Source: Rhizaria sp. SCN 62-66 (Eukaryota; Rhizaria, unplaced). Taken from it: DNA of 50,516 nt. The position numbers were made by a program, and so were the translations under genes. Of the stretch, positions 35,448-43,500 are shown in pieces. Under the pieces are notes generated by a model, which was given only the letters and a program-made list of their open reading frames with translations, did not search any database and was not told the origin of the DNA. Numbering within the stretch: position 1 is the stretch's first letter; every line of letters starts with the position of its first letter. The DNA is taken from the NCBI GenBank assembly GCA_001724265.1, contig MEDY01000290.1, positions 1 to 50,516 of the forward strand. The letters are read 5' to 3'.

Positions 35448-36847
35448 TTAGAGCTTGGCCTGCATCTTGCCGCCCGCGCTGAGCATGGGCATGACCTGCT
35501 TGCCGAGCACGTCCTCAGCCTGGCGCACGATGTTCTCGATGAGCTCCTTGCACGTGGGGATGTCGTCGATGAGCGCCATCGAAAGCCCGCATGACCACAC
35601 GCTACTCTCCGTGTCGCCGGACTCCTGTACATAGCCACAACAGCCAGCAACATAACAACAGAGTTGAGTGTGAGGGACATACAAGCAGATATTGCGAAGA
35701 AACCAAAGTAAAACGCAAAAAAAGCAAAAAATAAATCAGATAATACAGAATTACATATTATATCGAACATTTACGCCGAAAGAAAGTTAATTACATATAT
35801 GAACATTGATTTTGAGGTATTAAGAGTCGTGCGTACTTGGAAAGACTTGCGGTAGTTCTCGCCCTTAATGTAGGGCAGCACCTTGCTGAGGTCGCCGGGG
35901 TGCGCCTTCTCCAGTTCCTGCACCTTGGAGGCGGTGGGGTTCTTGTACACGCGTTCGGTGTTCTTGAGCGTGCGTAGGACAAGCGTGGTCGAGTTCTCGT
36001 CGCCCTTGACGAGCGCCTGCTTGATGTTATCGTGGATCGGCGCCTCCTTGGTCGCCATAAAGCGCGTACCCATGTTCATGCCCTGCGCGCCCAGACACAG
36101 CGCGGCCGCGAGCTGGCGGCCGTCCGCGCAGCCGCCCGAGGCGACGAAGGGGATCTTGAGACGCTTGGCGGCGACGGGCAGCAGAACGAAGTTGCCGACG
36201 TCCTCCTCACCCGGGTGGCCGCCGCACTCGAAGCCGTCCATGCTGATGATGTCGGCGCCCAGGCGCTGCGCCGTCAGCGCGTGGCGGATCGCGACGCACT
36301 TGTGGATGACGATGAGGTTGTGCTCCTTGAACAGCTTAATCACCTTCTCGGGGTTGCGGCCAGCGGTCCTGTGCAAGAACGCCGCCAAAACAAAGCACAA
36401 TAGTTAAAAAACAAAGCAATGAGTTAGAATAAGGCCGAAATAAGTTAATTACACGATATAGCAAAAACAAAAGGGTGATTGCGTTACAGTACACGTGTTA
36501 AAGTGCATGTATAGTGCGATTTATGCGGTTGTTACTTGAAGCACGTACTCGACGATCTTGATGCCCTCCTCGATGATGACCTTGCAGTAGGACGCGTAGT
36601 CGGGCGGGACGAGCGCGGGCAGCAGCGTCATGTTGACGCCGAAGGGCTTGTTGGTGAGCTTGCGGCACTTGCGGATCTCCTCGCGCAGCTTCTCAGCGGT
36701 GGGCTGCGTCAGCGCGGTGATGATACCGAGACCACCCGCGTTGGAGACGGCGGCGGCGAGCTCGGCGTAGCCGACGTAGTGCATGCCGCCCTGAATAATC
36801 GGGTGCTTAATGCCCAGCATCTTCGTGACCTGGTTCTCGAACGGCAT
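35448..36847 (-). CDS. Nitronate monooxygenase-family FMN enzyme
   Basis: Exons on the - strand are 36847-36549, 36368-35837 and 35624-35448, giving 335 residues, the normal family length. The start MPFENQVTKMLGIKHPIIQGGM matches the usual family N-terminus, with the FMN-contacting QGGM. After it come NAGGLGIITA, KPFGVNMT and the junction-made ETAGR (residues 100-104). Next are DGFECGGHPGEED, with the conserved His at about 151, and the phosphate-binding SGGCADGRQLAAAL followed by GTRF. The family (formerly 2-nitropropane dioxygenase) uses FMN to oxidise alkyl nitronates such as propionate-3-nitronate, a detoxification role. Related members are NAD(P)H:quinone reductases, so the exact substrate is not settled. 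No targeting peptide is evident. It is divergent from CPSF1. Confidence 0.92.
35625..35836 (-). other. Nitronate monooxygenase gene intron 2 (212 nt)
   Basis: The donor is GTACGC after CAA and the acceptor is tgtacag. Phase 0, joining the codons for Q and E. The intron is AT-rich with stops in frame. Confidence 0.9.
36369..36548 (-). other. Nitronate monooxygenase gene intron 1 (180 nt)
   Basis: The donor is GTACGT and the acceptor is tgcacag. A phase-2 junction makes GAG and restores the family motif ETAGR. A second donor-like GTAACA 13 bases further in would break the frame and was rejected. Confidence 0.92.
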
Positions 36848-37593
36848 GGGGCCGGGGAGACGCTGGGTGCGGCACGGGGGCAGGGCGGGCAGGTGCAAGG
36901 GGGGGAGTGGGCAAGGTGAAAGTATCGGAGGATGAGGCGGCGGCCATATAAGCGACTGAGAGATATGAATAAGACAATAAATAGAACAACACGCTGTTGA
37001 CATGGAAAGATGTAAATAAGCACAATGACACGTCGGAGAGAGCCGCTGCAGTCTGTTGTGCTCCTTGACCCAATGTCGACGCTGCCGACTCGCTCACTTG
37101 GTCTGGTGACCGTGGGCGCCAGCCGCTGGCTGACCGACCGACTGATTGACCGGTCTGCGAGAAGTTGAGGAGATGAGTTCGTTGTCATTTGATTGTTGTT
37201 TTCCTATTTAATAACGTGCCTGTTATTGTAAACCTTGTGGCCCATTTGGGATTTTGATTATACTTCTCCAATTGACCGTTATCCTTCGGTATCTTCCTTG
37301 CAAGGAACACCTCTCGCTGTTCTCTTTTTCATTGCTCGATCTTGCCACTTTCCGTCTTACTCTCACCCGGATCCTTTATGTTCCTTTCATCTACTACCCT
37401 AGGCCTCTTTCCACTTTACTTTTGTGTCTTGCTGACTGCGCTAGAGCCTCTAAGCTGTTTCCTTAGGCTGGCTTATCGCCCTCGCATTCGCGTCCGACTT
37501 TCACGGCGCTTTGCTATCGCTAACACAGCAACGCGACTCTCCAACCTGAGAGTATAATTTACACACAGTAGTGCTTTCTGCGCATTCACCCCC
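36848..37593. promoter_or_regulatory. Divergent promoter region, flavoprotein gene and CPSF1
   Basis: These 746 bases separate two head-to-head genes and hold no supportable coding exon. Close to CPSF1, TATAATTT at about 37553-37560 lies some 35-40 bases before the ATG and could be a TATA-like element with a very short leader. On the flavoprotein side there is a pyrimidine-rich leader (on the - strand) next to the start codon. Shared regulation is only an inference from the arrangement. Confidence 0.45.
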
Positions 37594-40500
37594 ATGCAGA
37601 CGACCTTCTGCGTTGAGCGCGAGCTCACGCGTCCGACCGTGATCGAGCACTCTCTGCGCGCCCACTTCACGTCGCCTGACGCGATCAACCTTGTCGTCGC
37701 TAAGGCCACCGCGCTCGAGGTGTTCGAGCTGCGCCCGGAGTTCGCGGACGAGGTCGCCACTACGAACAACCTTGCTATCTCACACGCGCCGGTGCAGTCC
37801 AGCGACGCGGGCGCATCAAGCAGTGAGAGCATCAACAGTAGCAGCAGCAGTACAAGTAGCAGTAACAGTAGCGGTGCAAGCGACGACGCTGCCGCGATCA
37901 CGTCTCGCTCTGGCGGCTCTGGCTCCAACAGCACGAACAGCGTTGTGGAGTCCGTCCTCGCCCGCCAGACGCAGCACCCCGAGTCGGCCTCGCAGCCGCC
38001 GCTGCTGCGCGTGCTGGAGACGCGCGTCTACGGGCGCATTGAGGCGTTGCGCAGCATCCAGCTGCCGCACCGCGACACGCACAGCCTGCTTGTGGCCTGC
38101 CCCGACGCCAAGCTCTCGGTGGTGCATTTCGACCGCGCCACGCAGTCGCTGCAGACGCTCGGCATGCACTGCTTCGACCACTGGAGGCCCGACGGCGCTG
38201 GCGCAGCGACGCCAGCGGCCACCCGAGCCTCTGCCGCGGCGCCGCCGCTGCTCGCGGTGGACGGTGATAGCCGCTGCGCCGCAATGGCGTGCTTCGGCAA
38301 TCAGGTTATGATCTTCGGCCACAACCACCACCAGCGCGCGCTCTCCGCCACGCTCGGCGGCGCGAACGCAGGATCCAACGGCAGCGGGTCTAGCTCGAGT
38401 GCGAGTGCAGGCGCGGGCGCGAGCTCTAGCTTGGTGCCGCATAACCCCACGGGCGTCACCTCAGCGCTGTGTCTCTCCACCACGCTTGCGGCCCTCCCGG
38501 CGCCGCCCGCCGCCAAGGCTGCCTCGGCCTCGGCCGCCGCCGCCTCCGCCGCGGCCGCCGACACCGCCGCGGCCGCCGCGGCCGCGCTGACCGCTGCCGC
38601 GGCGTCGCCGCTGGCGCACACGATGACGCTGTCGCTGTCGCAGTATCTGTCGTGCCCCACCGCGCGCGTTAAGGACATGTTGTTTCTGCACGACACGGCG
38701 ACGCCGTCGCTGCTGCTGCTGGTCGAGACGCAGCGCACCTGGTCCGGCCGCTACAGCGCCGTCAAGGCCTCGTGCTCGCTGCTGGTGCTTTCGTTCCCGT
38801 CGCTGCACTCGCTGCCGACGCTGACGACCAAGCTCGACCACCTGCCCCACGACGCCTTCTCGCTCGTCCCTGTCCCGCCCTCCCTTCCCACCTCCACGCT
38901 GGGCCGCGGCTCCGGCTCCGGCACGGGCGCGGGCGCGGGCGCGCGCGGTGAGAGCAACGGTGTGCTGATCCTCTCCGCGTCGTGCATCTACCACTTCCAC
39001 AACCTGGTCATCGCGTACACGCTCGCGACGAACGAGTTCGGCGACAACTCGGAACACTCGAACAACACCAGCGGCAGCAGCGGCGCGCTCTACCGCACCG
39101 TCCCCATGGCCACACCGAGCTATTCGCATAGCGCGGGCAACGGTGATGGCTACTCAACGAACAACAGTAACAGCGAGGACAACGTGATTACTGCCTGCGG
39201 TATCGACCTCACGCACGCAAAGATCGCCTTCTTTGCCGCTAATGACGTATCTAACGCTGCTAATCGCAGTAACGCTTTTGGCGGTGGCGGTGGCGGTCGC
39301 TGGGGTCCGTCGCATATGCAGCAGCAACCGCAGTCGCAGCAAATCTTGGCTTTGCTCACCACGGCCACGGGTGCGGGCTACATCCTTACTCTGCAGCTGT
39401 CGGACGCCAATGTAAGGGGCATGGTACTTACCCCCGTCGCGGGTGCCGACTGGGGGCTCTTCGCGTCCACCCTTACACGTCTGGCGAAGGGGGTCGTGTT
39501 CATGGGCAGTCGTCTCGCCGACTCGCTCCTGCTCCAAATCTGCTGCTCACAGTTGCGATCGCAGAACACCACTAACGCCGATGCAGAGCAGCAGTCTGGT
39601 GGTTTCACGCCTAGCGGCTTGACTTCCGCCCTCAGCGGCCAAACCTCCGCGCAGCCGCCCGCGCTGGCGAGCACGCTGCTGGTGCGCGACACGCTGCCGA
39701 ACCTTGCGCCGCTGACGCACCTCAGCGCGGCGCCGCACGCGAGCGCCAACGACCCGGTGCCGCCGCCGCAGCGGCCGCCGTCGTCGTGCCTGGGCCCCGG
39801 GCCACGCGCGTTGCAGCCGACGCACGCGGAGCAGAGCGCGGCCGTCAAAGGCGGCGCCGCGCCGCTGCCTGTGCGCGTGTCGGCCTGCAGCGGCTACGAG
39901 CGCGGCGGCAAGCTCGTGCAATTCAAGCAGGGCGTTGCGCCGCGGCTGTTGGCGTTTGCGCCCGTCGCCGCTGCGCCGGTCCTCGTCTCGTCCTCGCAGC
40001 CGAGCTCACACGACGACGGCGCAAGCTCGAGCGGCGCGAGCGCGGCAAGCAGCAACGCTAGCGCGCCTGCGCTGTTTCCGTTCGTCCCGAACGCGGTCAC
40101 GTCTCTGTACCCGCTGCTGCTGCCGACCGCGCTCGCCGACACGGCAGCTGCGGCCGCCGCCAACTCGGTTGCCGGCCGGCCGCTGGCCGCGCTGGCCGTG
40201 GTGCGTAACGACCACCGCCGCCGCCGCCGTCTGCGCGAGAAGATCACTGCCACGGGTGTCGCAGGTCCTGGTGCTTCTGCAGCGGCTGCGGCCGAGGTCG
40301 CGGAGACGGCGGCCGAGCTCGCCCGCACGGCGGCGGCGGCGGCCGCGTTTGAGCAGGCGCTGGTGACGTTTGAGAGCGAAAAGAAGGTTTTATCCGGGTT
40401 TCTCCCCGCGCCGCCTGTTTCCTCTGCGGCCGCAGTGGACGGCAGCGGGAGTGTAAGTACCCCCTCAGACGCCGTGAGCGCGAGCGTGCAGCAGTCGCTG

Positions 40501-43500
40501 CTGGTGGTGTCTCTGAGCGACGGCACGCGCGTCTTCGAAGTCGCTGACATTGCGCTGAACGACGTGCAGAAGCACCTGCAGACGCTTTCGCACCGCACGA
40601 AGGTCAGCACCACGAACGCAAACGCTATCACCAACAGCAATAACAGCAGCGGCAGCAACGCGAACAGCAGCACGAAGACGATGACTGACGCGGACGCCGA
40701 CTCTAGCAAGAACGACAGCTCGAACGCTGACGCTACGAGCTCAGACGGCGCGAGCAGCAGCAATGACAGTCCAAGCGACGACGCCGCCGAGGGCAACGAA
40801 GAGGAGGCCGTCGCGCTGCCCGAGCCCGTGCTGATGGCGCTTGACGCCATCCTGAACACGGGCGCGCTCGCCGAAGTGACCGACCAGACGCGGCTGCGGC
40901 GCCACGAGCCCACACTGGCGTGCGGCACCGTGCTCGGCGCGCTGGGCGCCGTGGTCCAGGTCACCGCGCGGGCCGTCGTGCTCTTCGACGGCTGCTACCA
41001 GGAGCTCTGCAGCATCAAGCCCACCTCGCAGTACGCCGCCGGCAACGCTGGCAATGCGGGGAGCATGAGCAACGCTGCTGCTGGCGGTGCCGCCGCGAGC
41101 GCCGGTGTCGGCAACGCTGCCGACGCGGCGAACGGCGTGAACGAGGACGTGGTCGTGGTCAAGGCAATCGTGCTAGACCCTTACGTTGTCGTCGAGCTAT
41201 CCAACGGCGCCCTCGTTAGTTATTACTTCAACGCGAACCCCGAGACTGAGGACTGGTACGCCGTCGCCGAGGTGCCCCCAGCCATTTACAGGGGTTTGAG
41301 TGCCGCTGGCGGCGCTGCGGGGATGAACACCACGAACCACACCGGCGTTGACAATGCAGCGGTGCCTGCGGCGCATGACGGCTTGAGTTATGACACGTCG
41401 CGCCTTCACTTCCCGCCGACGCAGAGCATCCCCCCCGTCTTCAATCACTCTAGCACTAGTTCCTACGATCCTGTGACGGCGATCACCGCGCAAAGCGTCA
41501 GTCTGTACTCGCTTTTCCCCGTGTTGACGCGCGCGCTGGCGACTTTACGCGACACCGCCATCGCAAACGGACTCGTCACTCCCCACGCACAGTCCGCGAG
41601 CAGTAGTACCGCGTCTATGGCTACTGCAACGACTAATGTCGACGGCGGCGTTGTGGCTGGCGCGTACCGCGTCGCGCGCGCGGTGCTGCAGCAGCTCGTG
41701 CGCTCCGGCGCGATCGCCGACCGGGCCACCGCGAGCAAAGCTGAGCTCGACCTCACCGCCATGGCCAAGGCGGCGTTCTCGCACATCCACACTCATGGCA
41801 ACGGCAACGGCAACGATAGCTCAGCTGTTTCGATCCCCGGGGTCGCGAGTGCGAATGCCCGTGTCGACGAGATGGTCGTGAAGCTGGAAAATGAATTCCT
41901 CGAGCACGGCGCCGTCGATTTTCTCGGTCCCGCGGCCCGCCGCTCCCGCGCGCACACCTCGGGCGGCGGAATTTTCGGCGACGATAGCGAGGACGCCGAC
42001 GTCCAGCTTGGCGCTCCCAACCCTTCCGGCAGTAACAACAACGGCGGCGGCGACGACGCCAACGACGACAGTGTGGCGCTGGGCCTGCCCCCGCTGCCGC
42101 CGCTGGCGCTGCTGTTCGTTGCCCGCGTGCGCGTGCTCGAAGTCTACGCGCTCGAGACGGGGCAGCTGCTCTTCGCGACGCCCACGCTCGGCAACCGCGC
42201 GCCGCTGCTGCCCAACGCGCTCCACAACAACGCAAGTAGCTCTAGCAACGCGAGTGCGGCTGCGGGCGGTAGAAACAGCGTGGCCGGCGCCGGCGAGGAG
42301 ACGGCAATGGTCGCGGCTACGGCGGCGACGACCGCGATCGCCCCCGCCATCACGGACCTCTGCGTGCCGCCCCCGCCGGCCTCGGACCCGCGCGCGGCCC
42401 TTCACCTCTTCGCGCTCGCGGAAACTGGAGACCTCTCCATTTTGCGCGCGTTCGAGTTCGCCCCGGCTTCGGTCTGGGCCTCGCTCGTCACGACCGCCTT
42501 CGCCACCTTCGTGCCCCTCCGCTCGCAGCAGCTAGGTGGCAGCGACGCTGTAGTCAACGCATCTACGACTGCAGTCGATCCGTACACCGGGAGCAAGGTC
42601 ACGTCTGAGTCTGCGTCTCTGTGGCCGTTCCTACTGGGCGCCCCATCCCTGTGGCTCTCGCACACCGGCAGCGCCAACAGCGGCGCCGGCGCCGCCTCGC
42701 GCCACAGCACCCGCGCGCAGAAGTCGCAGTGGCAGGCGGCGTCGCAGTGGCAGCCGTCGTCACTGCTATCGCTGCTGCCGCTCCACGCGCTGCCGCTGCG
42801 CTTCGTGCTGGCCCCGCACACGGCGGCCACGCGGCCCCTCGCCGGGGAGCGCGCCGCCGTCGACGCCCTGGCCGCGGCGCTGCGGACCGCGCTCGACGCC
42901 GTCCCCTCGCCCCCCGCGACTCCCTCCGCGCCGTCCGCGCCGTCCTCCGCGGCGGCGACGGCGGCGGCGCCGTTTCCCTTCGGGCTGACGGCCGAGTCTG
43001 CCAACGCGCTGTACGACATGATCACGGCGTCCAAGACGGTCACGGGCCAGCTCCTGACGCAGCAGCAGGCCGAGGCGCTGCAGGCCGAGGCGCTCACACA
43101 GACCAGCCTCGCCACTGCGGCGGCGACTGCCGCCGGCGGCGCGACCGCTGTTGCGTCGAGTGCCGCGAACGCTGCGAACTCGGCTGACTCGCAACAGTCG
43201 CAGCAGCCGGAGCAACCGCAGCAGCAACAACAGCAGCAGCAGCTTTCTGCAGTCGCCAGCATCAGCGCCAACAACAGCGTCAAGAGTCTCGTGCTTTCTC
43301 GCTATTTTCTTTCGCCCGCGTTCGACCTGCCTTCGCTGAACAAGCTCACCGCCTTCACCGACGTCTCGGGCCACTCCGGCGTCCTGCTCTCGGGCACGGC
43401 CCCGTACCTTTTTGCGCACTCGCGCGGCACGTACTCGGCGCACCCGCTGCTGCCGCCCGCAGCCCCGCTGCCGCCACGCATGCTGCCATCGCTGTTGCTG

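Noticed and set aside
36521-36540. Donor GTAACA as the end of flavoprotein exon 1
   Set aside because: It ends at phase 0 and does not join the downstream exon in frame; the GTACGT donor 13 bases earlier restores the family motif ETAGR.
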